A stretch of DNA of 64,000 nt, taken from contig JADPRS010000001.1 of the NCBI GenBank assembly GCA_015686845.1, positions 124,001 to 188,000 of the forward strand, given 5' to 3'. The notes under the pieces were generated by a model that saw only the letters and a program-made list of their open reading frames with translations, made no database searches and had not been told where the DNA came from. The position numbers were made by a program, and so were the translations under genes. Positions 52,556 to 63,008 of the stretch are shown here, piece after piece; position 1 is the stretch's first letter; every line of letters starts with the position of its first letter. The stretch comes from Lutibacter sp. B2. Lineage in GTDB: Bacteria > Bacillota > Clostridia > Peptostreptococcales > Thermotaleaceae.

Positions 52556-53536
52556 CTAAGCTTCTCCTTCTTCCTGTGCTAAAAAGCATCTTACTTGATG
52601 CTTGTCTTTTATGCTATTTAACAAGGGCTTTTTTTCAGTACATTGTTTCACTGCTTTTTCACATCTTGATGCAAAACTACACCCTTTAGCTCTTTCTAGT
52701 AACGATGGGACTCTTCCCTTTATTGCCTTAAGAGGTGTTCCTCTTTTTTGGTGTGTTGGAATTGCCTCCATTAATCCTCTTGTATATGGATGTGCACCTC
52801 TTTTGATAATTTCATCTACCTTTGCTTGCTCTACTACTTGCCCTGCATACATGACTACAACTCGATCACAAGTTTGTGCAATAACACCAATGTCATGAGA
52901 GATAAAAATAATGGTTGTTTTCATTTCTCTATTGATTTTTTTCATTAATTCTAAAATTTGAGCTTGAATCGTTACATCTAATGCAGTGGTTGGTTCATCA
53001 GCAATCAATAGCTTAGGCTTACAAATGAGGGCCATTGCAATCATGATCCGTTGTCTCATTCCCCCAGAAAGTTCATGTGGATATGAATTAAAAATTTCCG
53101 TAGCTCTTGCTAGTCCAACTTCCTTCATCATATTTATCGTTCTTTCTTTTGCTTCTTTTTTAGAAATACCAAAATGTAGAATTAACCCTTCGATCATTTG
53201 ATGCCCAATTTTATATACAGGATTTAACGAGTTCATAGGTTCTTGAAAAATCATAGAGATCTCATTACCTCGCAATTTCTGCATATCTTCTTCTTTTAAG
53301 GAATTAATATTTTTATTTTCAAAGTATATATTACCACTTACAATCTCCGAATTTTGGGGCAATAACCCCATTAACGCTAATGAAGTAATACTTTTTCCAC
53401 ATCCAGATTCCCCTACAATTCCCAGTATTTCTCCCTCTTCAACCTCAAAAGATACGCCTTTAATAGCTGGAAGACTCCCCTTAGAAGTATGAAAGGCAAT
53501 GTGTAAATCTTCTACTTTTAGTAATATGTTATTCAT
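52556..53536 (-). CDS. oppD: Oligopeptide ABC transporter ATPase OppD
   Basis: 326-residue ATPase, fourth gene of the operon. Walker A GIVGESGCGKSITSLALMG, signature LSGGMRQRIMIAMAL, Walker B LLIADEPTTALDVTIQAQ, H-loop FISHDIGV, and a C-terminal extension with KGCSFASRCEKAVKQC carrying the family's cysteine cluster. It pairs with OppF as the ATPase heterodimer. It lies 9 bases behind oppC. Confidence 0.93.
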   Translation of the reverse strand: MNNILLKVEDLHIAFHTSKGSLPAIKGVSFEVEEGEILGIVGESGCGKSITSLALMGLLPQNSEIVSGNIYFENKNINSLKEEDMQKLRGNEISMIFQEPMNSLNPVYKIGHQMIEGLILHFGISKKEAKERTINMMKEVGLARATEIFNSYPHELSGGMRQRIMIAMALICKPKLLIADEPTTALDVTIQAQILELMKKINREMKTTIIFISHDIGVIAQTCDRVVVMYAGQVVEQAKVDEIIKRGAHPYTRGLMEAIPTHQKRGTPLKAIKGRVPSLLERAKGCSFASRCEKAVKQCTEKKPLLNSIKDKHQVRCFLAQEEGEA

Positions 53537-53545
53537 ATATTCCTC

Positions 53546-54364
53546 CTATTTTCGGGTATCACACATGTCACGTATCCCATCTCCTAATAAGTTAAAACCC
53601 AATACAGACATGGTAATCACAGTCCCAGGAGCAAAAGTATACCATGGCGCTTTCATTAAATAACCTTGGGCTTCGTTTAGCATTCTTCCCCAACTCGGAT
53701 GAGGTGGCTGAACACCCAATCCTAAGTAACTAAGTCCTGCCTCTGCCAATACAGCAGTTGCAAATCCCATGGATGCTGCAATAATAAGGGAGGACATTAC
53801 ATTTGGCAAAATGTGTATAAACATTATCCGAAAAGGCCCTGCCCCAATTGCTTTTGCAGCTTTAACAAATTCAAATTCTTTGTATTGAATAAATCCACTC
53901 CGGGCAATACGTGCAAATGTTGGGATGGAACGAATTCCAATAGCCAGCATCGTATTTTGTGTGGATACTCCAAAGACAGCAATAAACACTAACGCTAACA
54001 ATATACTAGGAAATGCCATTAACGCATCTATGATTCTCATAACCACTTCATCAACCCATCCACCCATATAACCTGCCAATGCACCAATAATAATTCCACC
54101 TATTAACGCAATCAATACAGATACGGTTCCTACATAAAAAGCAGTTTGTGATCCTTCCATGATTCTGCTTAGAATATCTCTACCAAAATTATCAGTGCCT
54201 AACCAATGCTTTATACTTGGCGCTTGAAATCTTTCCGCTATTACCATTTTATTTGCATCATAAGGTGTATAAAACAAACTTATAATCATAAGAAATAGTA
54301 ATATCGCTACAATACCTACCCCTATATATAAAGCTAAGTTTTTCTTTAACTTCATCTTCTTCAC
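53546..54364 (-). CDS. oppC: Oligopeptide ABC transporter permease OppC
   Basis: 272-residue permease with six helices. The N-terminal helix and HWLGTDNFGRDILSRIMEGSQTAFYVG are typical of DppC/OppC; the EAA coupling loop is FVKAAKAIGAGPFRIMFIHILPN, and AGLSYLGLGVQPPHPSWGRML follows. Forms the pore with OppB. The start codon lies one base after the oppB stop, so the two are translationally coupled. Confidence 0.93.
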   Translation of the reverse strand: MKKMKLKKNLALYIGVGIVAILLFLMIISLFYTPYDANKMVIAERFQAPSIKHWLGTDNFGRDILSRIMEGSQTAFYVGTVSVLIALIGGIIIGALAGYMGGWVDEVVMRIIDALMAFPSILLALVFIAVFGVSTQNTMLAIGIRSIPTFARIARSGFIQYKEFEFVKAAKAIGAGPFRIMFIHILPNVMSSLIIAASMGFATAVLAEAGLSYLGLGVQPPHPSWGRMLNEAQGYLMKAPWYTFAPGTVITMSVLGFNLLGDGIRDMCDTRK

Positions 54365-55306
54365 CTACTTTATTTGAATCCTAGGATCTAGTGATTTATA
54401 TAATATATCAATAATAAAATTAATACCTATTACTACACTTGCAATGTACATAACAATACCTTGAATGAGAAAAATATCTCTATATTTAATAGATGCTACT
54501 AATAACCTTCCTAGCCCTGGTAGAGCAAATACTTGCTCTATAACCAAGCTTCCACCAAGAACACTGGCTACCATCATTCCAATAACTGTTATTACTGGAA
54601 TTAGTGCATTTTTTAATACATGGCGATAGACGACCAATTTTTTACTAAATCCCTTACTATAGGCAGTTCTAACATAATCTAATTTCATTTGTTCTAACAA
54701 ACTCGTTCGTAAATACCTTATAATTACTGCTATAACTGGAATGGACATTGCTAAAGATGGAAATAATAATGATTTAAAAGCCCCTATCATACTTTCATTC
54801 CAAGGAATGTATCTACCTGGTATAAACCATCCAAGTTTTAATCCAAATATTAATATAAATATAATTCCTAGCCAAAATGAAGGAATTGCCATTCCCAATT
54901 GTGTAATAATAGAAATTAAATAGTCACTCCCTTTATTATGAGACCTAACCGCTAAAATACCAAGAGGGATCGCCACAATAATGGCAATCCCTATAGACAT
55001 GATGGCTAAGGATAAGGTAACTGGCAATCTACTATAAATCAAATCAACAACTGGCCTTGAGAATCGAATAGACGCACCAAAATCTCCTTTAAGCACATTT
55101 GACATCCAATGAATATATCTCATATGCATAGGTAACTCTAATCCCAATTGTGCATGCAATTCTTGAATTTGGCCTTCTTCTGCATCTAATCCTAAAATTG
55201 CAAGTGCTGGATCACCTGGTATAAGCTGAAAGAGAACAAAAGTTATCATTGAAACAAACAATAACGTAATAATTAACGTACATCCTCTCCTTAGCAAATA
55301 ATTCAT
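54365..55306 (-). CDS. oppB: Oligopeptide ABC transporter permease OppB
   Basis: 313-residue permease with six helices: YLLRRGCTLIITLLFVSMITFVLFQLIPGDPA is the canonical N-terminus; the EAA loop is YVRTAYSKGFSKKLVVYRHVLKNALIPVITVIG; and GSLVIEQVFALPGLGRLLV follows. Second gene of the operon, 23 bases behind oppA. It forms the translocation pore with OppC. Confidence 0.93.
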   Translation of the reverse strand: MNYLLRRGCTLIITLLFVSMITFVLFQLIPGDPALAILGLDAEEGQIQELHAQLGLELPMHMRYIHWMSNVLKGDFGASIRFSRPVVDLIYSRLPVTLSLAIMSIGIAIIVAIPLGILAVRSHNKGSDYLISIITQLGMAIPSFWLGIIFILIFGLKLGWFIPGRYIPWNESMIGAFKSLLFPSLAMSIPVIAVIIRYLRTSLLEQMKLDYVRTAYSKGFSKKLVVYRHVLKNALIPVITVIGMMVASVLGGSLVIEQVFALPGLGRLLVASIKYRDIFLIQGIVMYIASVVIGINFIIDILYKSLDPRIQIK

Positions 55307-55329
55307 AACCTATTCCCCTATCTATTTTT

Positions 55330-56871
55330 TTATTTCGTATAGTAAATAGATGACATATCTTGAATATAAATTGGATACATCTTATATCCACTGATATTTT
55401 TATTCATTGCTACTGTAAACTGTGGATCCATAATATATACAGCTGCTGCATCTTCTGTTAATTTCTTTTGTGCTTCTTTATATAGTAAAACACGTTTTTT
55501 ATCATCATTGGTTTTTATAGCAGTTTTTATAATTTCATCATATTCTTTATTATTATAATTCATAAAGTTTTTACTATAATCTGATTGATATCTTACAAGA
55601 ATATTATATGGATCTAGCTTTCCAGTTAAAGAAAGGATGGTCATGTCATAATCTCTATTATTATAAACACGTTCTAGCCATACACCCCACTCTACAAGTT
55701 CAATCTGTGCGTCAATTCCTACTTTCTTTAATTGTTCTACAATTACTTGTCCTGTATCTACATGAAATGGATAGTTTGATGGAATAGCAATCTTTGTTTT
55801 AAATCCATTTTCATATCCTGCTTCTTTTAATAACCCTTTTGCTTTCTCTATATTTACATCATATACGGATTCTAATCCTTCTTGATGGTACTTTGCCATA
55901 ACAGGGCTCATATTAGAACCTAATTTAGCGCCATACCCAAAAGCAACTGCATTTATGACTTCATCTACATCAACTGCATAGTTCATAGCCTTACGTACAC
56001 GAATATCATCAAAAGGTTTTCTTTTATTATTCATAGCCATAAGTTGAACCATATTTTGTTCTCCGTTAACAGTTGTAAACTGTCCGCCTAATTCTTCAAC
56101 CCGATCATTTGGCAAACGTGGAAAAATATCGATTTCCCCTGCTCTAAAACTAAGTAATGCGGCTTCTCTATCAGGAATAATACGAAACTCTACTTCATCT
56201 ACATGTGGAATTCCTTTTTTCCAATAATCTTTATACTTTTTGATAATAATATTTTGTTCTGGCGCATAAGATACAAATTCAAATGGGCCTGTTCCAATTG
56301 GTTGATCCTTAAAATGACCTTCATTTTTCTTTGGTAATATTGCTACCGTTAAATTTGTAAGTAATGAAGCATCTAATTCTTTCAACTTAATGATAATGGT
56401 TTTATCATCCGCTGTTTCAATTTTTTCTACTTTTTCAAATCCAGATTGTAGTGGTTTTCCTGTAGTTAGGCCCATTACTCGATCTAAAGAATATGTAATA
56501 TCTTCTACTGTCACGGCATCTCCATTATGGAATTTTATTCCTTTCCTTAATGTAAACGTATAAGTTCGTCCATCATCAGATATTTCATAACGCTCAGCTA
56601 CTGCTGGATAGAGTTCACCCTTTTCATCCGGCTTTACTAATCCTTCAAAAATATTAAACACTACTTCTTTTGTACCTGCGCTAGCAGCAATATGTGGATC
56701 TAATGAATCCATGTCTTGCTCAATCATCATTACAACATTGCCACCCTCTACAGGCGTTTTTTCTACGGTTTCCTGACTTTTACTTTCTGATGGATCTGAT
56801 GAACTACATCCAGTAGCAATCATCAAACTCATACAAGCAATCATACAATAAATAAAAATTTTATTCTTCAT
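55330..56871 (-). CDS. oppA: Oligopeptide/dipeptide ABC substrate-binding lipoprotein
   Basis: 513-residue lipoprotein that captures peptides outside the membrane, first gene of the opp operon. The signal MKNKIFIYCMIACMSLMIATGC ends in a lipobox with Cys at about residue 22. The SBP-family-5 fold is shown by EQDMDSLDPHIAASAGTKEVVFNIFEGLVK, YTFTLRKGIKFHNGDAVTVEDITYSLDRV and the central and C-terminal segments. Peptides are the likely substrate, but related proteins bind nickel or glutathione and the pocket cannot be read from sequence. AGAGGTGAG precedes the ATG. Confidence 0.92.
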   Translation of the reverse strand: MKNKIFIYCMIACMSLMIATGCSSSDPSESKSQETVEKTPVEGGNVVMMIEQDMDSLDPHIAASAGTKEVVFNIFEGLVKPDEKGELYPAVAERYEISDDGRTYTFTLRKGIKFHNGDAVTVEDITYSLDRVMGLTTGKPLQSGFEKVEKIETADDKTIIIKLKELDASLLTNLTVAILPKKNEGHFKDQPIGTGPFEFVSYAPEQNIIIKKYKDYWKKGIPHVDEVEFRIIPDREAALLSFRAGEIDIFPRLPNDRVEELGGQFTTVNGEQNMVQLMAMNNKRKPFDDIRVRKAMNYAVDVDEVINAVAFGYGAKLGSNMSPVMAKYHQEGLESVYDVNIEKAKGLLKEAGYENGFKTKIAIPSNYPFHVDTGQVIVEQLKKVGIDAQIELVEWGVWLERVYNNRDYDMTILSLTGKLDPYNILVRYQSDYSKNFMNYNNKEYDEIIKTAIKTNDDKKRVLLYKEAQKKLTEDAAAVYIMDPQFTVAMNKNISGYKMYPIYIQDMSSIYYTK

Positions 56872-56907
56872 GTGCTCACCTCTTTATATATGTAATTGTC
56901 CCTTATC

Positions 56908-56936
56908 ATTTTATACATTCAACCTATGTCCGTCAA
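56908..56936 (-). promoter_or_regulatory. Promoter of the opp operon
   Basis: On the minus strand TTGACG (56931-56936) and TAAAAT (56908-56913), 17 bases apart, directly downstream of prsW and about 35 bases before oppA. Confidence 0.7.
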
Positions 56937-56950
56937 TAATAAATCCTATA

Positions 56951-57664
56951 CTATTTATCAAAATCTTTTCTGTCTATTATACTTTTGTGTTTGTCTTTGG
57001 ATTCTCGTACGTACCTATTTAATTTTTTTAAATTTATAGCCCATAAATATAGTACAAAGGGAATGAATAAAACCATAAGCATAGGTATTTTTGACATAAG
57101 AATAAAATCAAAAATTCCATGTAATAGCATTGGGATTAACAATGCTTTTTTTAAATTTCTTCTGCGAATTTCTTCATCCATAGAAAATTTTGCTATTGAA
57201 AGATAGTATCCCATAGTAACACCAAACAACATATGTGCTGGCACAGATAATATGCCTCTGTATAATCCTATGTATGCATTTGCTGAAAATCGAAATACAA
57301 TATACATAATATTTTCTACGGTAGCAAATCCTAATGCGGAAAATACTGAATAGACAATTCCATCCAATTTTTCATCAAAGGCAGAGTGATTATATGCACT
57401 TCTTAATACAACACTTCTTTTAAAAAACTCCTCAGTAAAGCCTGCAACAATAAATGATACATAAACCACACCCAAAACGCCACTAAAAATATTAAACCTT
57501 ACTAATATACTTTCTATAACAGCAATTGGAATTACTGATAATGCACCCAATAAAAATACTTTTACTAATAATCCAATGGGTTCACGATCGTATCGATCCG
57601 TTAAGTATATCCCTAGTGCTAAAGCAATCCCTGGCGCAACAGCAATCATCCATAATCTTATCAT
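56951..57664 (-). CDS. prsW: PrsW-family intramembrane protease
   Basis: 237-residue membrane protein with about seven helices. The catalytic glutamates of PrsW are in GFTEEFFKRSVV and LGFATVENIMYI, with the conserved His in VPAHMLFGVTMG and LLHGIFDFILM. In Bacillus PrsW cleaves the anti-sigma factor RsiW in response to envelope stress; in clostridia it releases other sigma factors. No anti-sigma gene is adjacent. The start is set at ATG 57664 (MIRLWMIAVAPG); the ATG four codons earlier sits directly on the AAAGG ribosome binding site. Confidence 0.9.
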   Translation of the reverse strand: MIRLWMIAVAPGIALALGIYLTDRYDREPIGLLVKVFLLGALSVIPIAVIESILVRFNIFSGVLGVVYVSFIVAGFTEEFFKRSVVLRSAYNHSAFDEKLDGIVYSVFSALGFATVENIMYIVFRFSANAYIGLYRGILSVPAHMLFGVTMGYYLSIAKFSMDEEIRRRNLKKALLIPMLLHGIFDFILMSKIPMLMVLFIPFVLYLWAINLKKLNRYVRESKDKHKSIIDRKDFDK

Positions 57665-57738
57665 CACCACATACATCCTTTCATTACTAAATTAAGTTTA
57701 GTATTTGTATGTAGTGATGTTTTTAACTTAACTACTTT

Positions 57739-59640
57739 TTACAAATTTGTATTAATTTTTTCTGCAATTTCATTTAAATAAGCCCATCTCTGCATTTTTT
57801 CTTCTAATTCCTGTTCAGCCTTATTTTGCTGGTCTGTTAAAGATTGTAGTTTTTCAAAATCACTTGTACATTCATTTATTTTAGTTCCTAGTTCTTCTAA
57901 CTTATTTTCTAATTCTTCGATTTGACCATCAATCTGTTCATATTCTCGTTGTTCTTTAAATGTGAATTTCAACTTTTTTTCCTTGATTTTTTCTGGCTTT
58001 TTCTTTTCCTTCGGCATTTTTTCTTTTTGTGAAATTTCTTGTTCTGTTTTATAAATTGTATAGTAATCAGTATAATTTCCAACATAATATAAAATTTTTC
58101 CATTACCTTCATATACAAAAATCTTTTCCGCCATCTTATCTAGAAAATATCGATCATGAGAAACTACAATTACAGCCCCTTGGAATTCATCTATATATTC
58201 TTCTAGAATGGTTAACGTCGCAATATCTAAATCATTGGTTGGCTCATCTAAAAGAAGTACATTTGGAGAACTCATAAGAATTTTTAATAAGTATAGTCTT
58301 CTCTTTTCTCCCCCTGATAGCTTAGAAATGTAAGTCCACTGCATCGTTCCATCAAATAAAAATCGCTCTAACATTTGTGATGCAGTAATTTTTGTCCCAT
58401 CTGCGGTAGTTACATACTCAGCCTCATCTTTAATATACTGAATTACTCGAAGAGAATCATCTATATCCATATATTCTTGAGAAAAATATCCTAGTTTTAC
58501 TGTTTCTCCAATATCCACAGTCCCTTTATCAGGCTTTATTTTGCCTGCCATTATATTCAGTAGTGTAGACTTACCAGTACCATTTGGCCCTATAATTCCA
58601 ATACGATCTGCCTTTTGTATGATATAAGTAAAATCTTCAATACACTTTTTATCTCCAAAGTTTTTACTAATATTTGAAAACTCGACAATCTTTTTCCCCA
58701 ATCTACTACTTGCTACTGAAATTTCCATAGCTTGTGTTTTATCATTTGTAATAGAATCATCTAGTACTTCAAATCTTTGAATTCTAGCCTTTTGCTTTGT
58801 TGTTCGTGCTTTTGCCCCTCTTTTGATCCATGCAAGTTCTCTTCTATATAGATTTTGTTTTTTCTGTCCCTCTGCACGCTCAAGTTCTTCTCTTTCTGAT
58901 TTTTTTATTAAAAAGTCACTATAGTTTCCATCATATTTGTATAACTTTCCCTGATCTAATTCAATGGTTCTATTTACAACTCGATCTAAAAAATATCTAT
59001 CATGGGTAATCATTAAAAGAGCACCTTTTCGTGCATTTAGATATTCTTCTAACCATGAAATGGTTTTATCATCAATATGATTGGTTGGCTCATCTAAAAC
59101 CAATAAATCCGATGGTGCAATTAATGCACTCGCTAGAGCTACTCTCTTTTTTTGACCCCCTGATAATGTTTTAATCTTTGCGTCAAAGTTTGAAACCCCT
59201 AATTTTGTAAGAATTGTTTTTGCTTCGCTTTCTAATTGCCAAGCGCCTAAACCATCCATTTGTTGTTGTATGTTTATTAATCTTTGTTGTAATACAGAAT
59301 CATTTGGATTTTTTTCTAAAATCTCTATGACTTCTTCGTATTCTCTTAATACAAGCATAACAGGAGAAGTTCCTTTAAATACTTGTTCTAATACAGTAGC
59401 CTCTAAATCAAAAGCTGGATTTTGATTTAAATATTCAATACTTATACCATTTGTAATGGTTATTTTCCCAGTATCCGGTGTATCCATTCCAACTAATACC
59501 TTTAATAGAGTAGATTTTCCCGTTCCATTAATACCTATTACGCCTATTTTTTCTCCCTCTCCAATTCCAAAGGAGTCAATCTCAAATAATGTTTTTTCGC
59601 CATAACTTTTACTTAAATTTTCTACAGATAATAAATTCAT
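57739..59640 (-). CDS. ABC-F protein, Uup-like
   Basis: 633-residue cytoplasmic ABC-F ATPase without membrane domains. Two ATPase cassettes: the first has GINGTGKSTLLKVL, LSGGQKKR and LLVLDEPTNHID; the second has GPNGTGKSTLLNIM, LSGGEKRR and LLLDEPTNDLD. A linker between them and a C-terminal coiled coil (about 540-633, KKPEKIKEKKLKFTFKEQREYEQ then QIEELENKLEELG) match Uup/YfmR-type proteins, which act on ribosomes stalled in translation. It is not an obvious antibiotic-resistance type, although that cannot be excluded. Single gene with a terminator. Confidence 0.92.
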   Translation of the reverse strand: MNLLSVENLSKSYGEKTLFEIDSFGIGEGEKIGVIGINGTGKSTLLKVLVGMDTPDTGKITITNGISIEYLNQNPAFDLEATVLEQVFKGTSPVMLVLREYEEVIEILEKNPNDSVLQQRLINIQQQMDGLGAWQLESEAKTILTKLGVSNFDAKIKTLSGGQKKRVALASALIAPSDLLVLDEPTNHIDDKTISWLEEYLNARKGALLMITHDRYFLDRVVNRTIELDQGKLYKYDGNYSDFLIKKSEREELERAEGQKKQNLYRRELAWIKRGAKARTTKQKARIQRFEVLDDSITNDKTQAMEISVASSRLGKKIVEFSNISKNFGDKKCIEDFTYIIQKADRIGIIGPNGTGKSTLLNIMAGKIKPDKGTVDIGETVKLGYFSQEYMDIDDSLRVIQYIKDEAEYVTTADGTKITASQMLERFLFDGTMQWTYISKLSGGEKRRLYLLKILMSSPNVLLLDEPTNDLDIATLTILEEYIDEFQGAVIVVSHDRYFLDKMAEKIFVYEGNGKILYYVGNYTDYYTIYKTEQEISQKEKMPKEKKKPEKIKEKKLKFTFKEQREYEQIDGQIEELENKLEELGTKINECTSDFEKLQSLTDQQNKAEQELEEKMQRWAYLNEIAEKINTNL

Positions 59641-59705
59641 AAAAATCCCACCTTAAATCGTTTATGGATATCGTCTTATTATAACATATTTACTTTATTT
59701 CTTTA

Positions 59706-59752
59706 GTAAAGAAAAAGCCTAGAAATCCTAAAAGGATTTCTAGACTGCTTTT
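59706..59752 (-). terminator. Terminator after pflA
   Basis: CTAGAAATCC and GGATTTCTAG form a 10-bp stem with a 4-base loop, extended by flanking AG/CT pairs and followed by TTTTTC; it overlaps the pflA stop codon. Confidence 0.8.
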
Positions 59753-60495
59753 TTCTGATCTTCATCAAGAATTGGAAGCTTATATTTTAAAAATATCTCT
59801 TTTACACCTTTAAGATTTTCTATTGTAGGTGGCTTTACGTCTTTTAATGGATATTCTATTTTTAATTCTTCCCACTTCGAAACACCCATTTGATGATAAG
59901 GAAGAATTTCTACTTTCTCTACATTGTCTAATGTAACAAGAAATTCGCATAACTTTTCCACATCATTTTTATCATCTGAATATCCTGGTACTAGTACGTA
60001 TCGAATCCAAACAGGAATATTTTTTTCACTCAAATACTTTGCAAACTGGAGTGTTTTTTCATTACCTACACCTGTTAAATCCTTATGTTTTTCAGAATCA
60101 ATTTGTTTTATATCCAAAAGTACTAAATCTGTATAAGGTAAAAATTTCTCAGCTTTATCTATATCACAATATCCTGAAGTATCCAAACAAGTATGAATTC
60201 CTTCCTCTTTACAAGCTTTGAACATTTCTGTGACAAACTCATATTGTAGTGTAGGTTCTCCACCTGATAAGGTAATTCCACCCTTTGTAAAGGAGAAGTA
60301 GGGCTTATATTTTTTTACATCTACCAATATTTCATCCATCGTCATTTGTTTGTGCATATGATTTGCCCAAGTATCACAATTATGACAATATTTACACCTC
60401 AGTGGACATCCTGCCAAAAATAATATATATCTAATTCCTGGACCATCTACGGTTCCACAAGTTTCAATTGAATGTACACTAGCAGTTGTTTTCAT
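59740..60495 (-). CDS. pflA: Pyruvate formate-lyase activating enzyme
   Basis: 251-residue radical-SAM enzyme that installs the glycyl radical on PflB. The cluster motif AGCPLRCKYCHNCDTW (CxxxCxxC) lies near residue 30, with the GTVDGPGIRYILF start typical of activases; TLSGGEPTLQYEF is the SAM-binding GGE motif. Length and pattern are normal. It lies 32 bases downstream of pflB on the same strand, the standard order, with GGGGAGG before the ATG. Confidence 0.95.
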   Translation of the reverse strand: MKTTASVHSIETCGTVDGPGIRYILFLAGCPLRCKYCHNCDTWANHMHKQMTMDEILVDVKKYKPYFSFTKGGITLSGGEPTLQYEFVTEMFKACKEEGIHTCLDTSGYCDIDKAEKFLPYTDLVLLDIKQIDSEKHKDLTGVGNEKTLQFAKYLSEKNIPVWIRYVLVPGYSDDKNDVEKLCEFLVTLDNVEKVEILPYHQMGVSKWEELKIEYPLKDVKPPTIENLKGVKEIFLKYKLPILDEDQKKAV

Positions 60496-60527
60496 ATAAA
60501 TCCCCTCCCCAAATTACATAATTATAA

Positions 60528-62756
60528 TTACATACTCATATGGAATGTACGATTAATAATATCCATTTGTTGTTCTCTCGTTAATTTTATAAAGTTTACT
60601 GCATATCCTGATACACGAACTGTTAATTGTGGATATTTCTCTGGATGATCCATTGCATCTATTAATGTTTCACGATCAAATACATTTACATTCATATGGT
60701 GTCCATTTTGTATAAAGTAACCATCTAATAATCCTGCTAAATTATTTTTTTGGTCTTCTTTTGTCTTCCCTAATGCATTTGGAACGATTGAGAATGTATA
60801 AGAAATACCATCTTCACTATGTTTATAAGGTAGTTTTGCAACAGAGTTCATCGATGCAACAGCACCTTTCATATCTCTTTTGTGCATTGGATTTGCCCCT
60901 GGTGCAAAAGGTTCTCCAGCTTTTCTTCCGTCAGGCGTACTTCCTGTTTTCTTTCCATAAACAACATTTGAAGTAATTGTTAATATACTCATTGTTGGTA
61001 ATGAATTTCTATAAGTTGGGCACTTTCTAATCTTATTCATAAAAGTTTTCACTACATTTTTCGCTATATCATCTACACGGTCGTCATCGTTACCAAATGC
61101 AGGATATTCTCCTTCAATTTCAAACTCAGTAGCTATGCCGTTTTCATTTCTAACGACTTTTACTTTTGCATATTTGATTGCAGAAAGTGAATCTGCTACC
61201 ACTGATAAACCTGCTATGCCACAAGCCATGGTTCTTAAAACATCTTTATCATGTAATGCCATTTCTAATTTTTCGTAACTGTATTTATCATGCATATAAT
61301 GAATAACATTTAATGCATTTACATATAGCTTAGCTAACCAATCCATAAGTCTATCAAATTTTTCCATTACTTCATCATACTCTAGATATTCTGAAGTAAT
61401 TGGCTCAAATTTTGGTGCAACTTGAACCCCTAGTTTTTCATCTACACCACCATTGATTGCATATAATAATACTTTTGCTAAGTTTGCTCTTGCACCAAAG
61501 AATTGCATTTGCTTTCCGATTCTCATCGCAGATACGCAACAAGCAATACCATAGTCATCTCCCCAATAAGTTTTCATTAAATCATCATTTTCATATTGAA
61601 TAGAAGATGTATCTATAGAAACTTTTGCACAATATTTTTTAAAGGTTTCTGGTAAATCTTTTGACCATAATATGGTTAAATTTGGCTCTGGTGCAGATCC
61701 TAAATTGTATAGTGTATGAAGTATTCTATAAGAAGCTCTTGTTACAAGGGTTCTTCCATCTACACCCATACCGCCAATAACTTCTGTAACCCAGTTAGGA
61801 TCTCCACTAAATAATTCATTATAACCTGGTGTTCTTAAGAAACGAACCATTCTTAATTTCATAACAAAATGATCCATCATCTCTTGAAGTTCTTCTTCCG
61901 TATAAACACCATTTGCAAGGTCTCTTTCCATATAAATATCTAAGAAAGTAGTGACTCTACCAATACTCATGGCAGCACCATTTTGCTCTTTGACTGCTGC
62001 CAAATATCCCAAATATGTCCATTGAATGGCTTCTTTACTATCCTTAGCAGGTTTTGAAATATCAAATCCATAAATTTTACCCATTTCAATTAATTCATAT
62101 AATGATTTAATTTGTTCTCTTATTTCTTCTCTTAAACGAATGGTATCTTCAATCATCATATCTATTTCTAATGAAGTTGATTGTTCTTCTTTATCTTCAA
62201 TCAATCGATCTACACCATATAGAGCTACTCTTCTATAATCTCCAATGATACGACCTCTACCGTATGCATCTGGAAGACCTGTAATAACACCTGTTTTTCT
62301 AGCCAATCTTATTTGTGGCGTATATGCATCAAATACTCCTTGATTGTGGGTTTTTCTATATTTTGAAAAAGTCTCTTCTATCTCTTTATCTAATTCATAT
62401 CCATAAGCTTTACAAGAATCTTTCATCATCTTGATTCCACCAAATGGCATAATCGCTCTCTTTAAGGGGGCATCTGTTTGAAGCCCTACAATCTCTTCTA
62501 ATTCTTTATTTATGTATCCAGCTTTATGAGAAATAATCGTTGAAATGGTTTTAGGATCAATGTCTAATGTTCCATTTTTCTCTATTTCTTTTTTAAATAA
62601 ATCTGATACCTCTTTGAAAAGTTTTTTTGTTTTTTCTGTGGAAGATGATAAAAATGACTCATCTCCTTCATATGGAGTATAATTTTTTTGAATAAAATCT
62701 CTTACATTAATTTCTTCGTTCCAATCACCCTTAGTAAATCTGTTCCATGCCTCCAT
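60528..62756 (-). CDS. pflB: Pyruvate formate-lyase
   Basis: 742-residue glycyl radical enzyme converting pyruvate and CoA to acetyl-CoA and formate. The active-site cysteine pair occurs in [12 protein letters not shown] (about residue 405) and the radical glycine in [14 protein letters not shown] near the C-terminus. [20 protein letters not shown] and [25 protein letters not shown] are PFL core motifs. The enzyme works in strictly or facultatively anaerobic cells. GGGAGTGG precedes the ATG. It is under a ZTP riboswitch, a second promoter and a palindrome (see separate entries). Confidence 0.96.
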   Translation of the reverse strand: MEAWNRFTKGDWNEEINVRDFIQKNYTPYEGDESFLSSSTEKTKKLFKEVSDLFKKEIEKNGTLDIDPKTISTIISHKAGYINKELEEIVGLQTDAPLKRAIMPFGGIKMMKDSCKAYGYELDKEIEETFSKYRKTHNQGVFDAYTPQIRLARKTGVITGLPDAYGRGRIIGDYRRVALYGVDRLIEDKEEQSTSLEIDMMIEDTIRLREEIREQIKSLYELIEMGKIYGFDISKPAKDSKEAIQWTYLGYLAAVKEQNGAAMSIGRVTTFLDIYMERDLANGVYTEEELQEMMDHFVMKLRMVRFLRTPGYNELFSGDPNWVTEVIGGMGVDGRTLVTRASYRILHTLYNLGSAPEPNLTILWSKDLPETFKKYCAKVSIDTSSIQYENDDLMKTYWGDDYGIACCVSAMRIGKQMQFFGARANLAKVLLYAINGGVDEKLGVQVAPKFEPITSEYLEYDEVMEKFDRLMDWLAKLYVNALNVIHYMHDKYSYEKLEMALHDKDVLRTMACGIAGLSVVADSLSAIKYAKVKVVRNENGIATEFEIEGEYPAFGNDDDRVDDIAKNVVKTFMNKIRKCPTYRNSLPTMSILTITSNVVYGKKTGSTPDGRKAGEPFAPGANPMHKRDMKGAVASMNSVAKLPYKHSEDGISYTFSIVPNALGKTKEDQKNNLAGLLDGYFIQNGHHMNVNVFDRETLIDAMDHPEKYPQLTVRVSGYAVNFIKLTREQQMDIINRTFHMSM

Positions 62757-62815
62757 TTGCCCACTCCCTTTTCTATATTATGAAATATCATTATTTTTTA
62801 TTTTTTATAGCGTAC

Positions 62816-62827
62816 ATTGTATACAAT
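62816..62827. promoter_or_regulatory. Palindromic operator-like site before pflB
   Basis: ATTGTATACAAT is a perfect 12-base palindrome (extended 62813-62830 with one mismatch) resembling GntR-family operators (core TTGTATACAA). It lies between the internal promoter and the pflB start, where a bound repressor would block transcription. Confidence 0.5.
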
Positions 62828-62842
62828 ATACCTTTCATAAGT

Positions 62843-62871
62843 ATAATACGTTATTTCTTTAAATAATTCAA
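62843..62871 (-). promoter_or_regulatory. Candidate internal promoter downstream of the riboswitch
   Basis: On the minus strand TTGAAT (62866-62871) and TATTAT (62843-62848) are 17 bases apart. It lies after both attenuator hairpins, so transcription from it would bypass the ZTP riboswitch. Confidence 0.5.
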
Positions 62872-62919
62872 CCTTTTTTTGTTAATTATTTCATGAAGTT
62901 TCTCATCCCTATAGAAATA

Positions 62920-62966
62920 TAAAAAATCCCTCCTTGACTTGTAATTGTCAATTCCGGGATTTTTTT
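62920..62966 (-). terminator. Second, strong terminator in the pfl leader
   Basis: On the minus strand AAAAAATCCC pairs with GGGATTTTTT, with TTGAC/GTCAA as inner stem, followed by ATATTTC. It lies 13 bases after the riboswitch-linked hairpin and 160 bases before pflB. Confidence 0.75.
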
Positions 62967-62979
62967 CAAAAACAATATA

Positions 62980-63008
62980 GACCGCCCGGACTTGTAGCCC
63001 AGACGGTC
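62980..63008 (-). terminator. Riboswitch-linked hairpin of the pfl leader
   Basis: GACCGTCTGGGC and GTCCGGGCGGTC form a 12-bp stem (three wobbles) around a 5-base loop. Its left arm is the conserved 3' segment of the ZTP aptamer, so it competes with ligand binding. The T run after it (TATATTGTTTTT) is mixed. Confidence 0.75.
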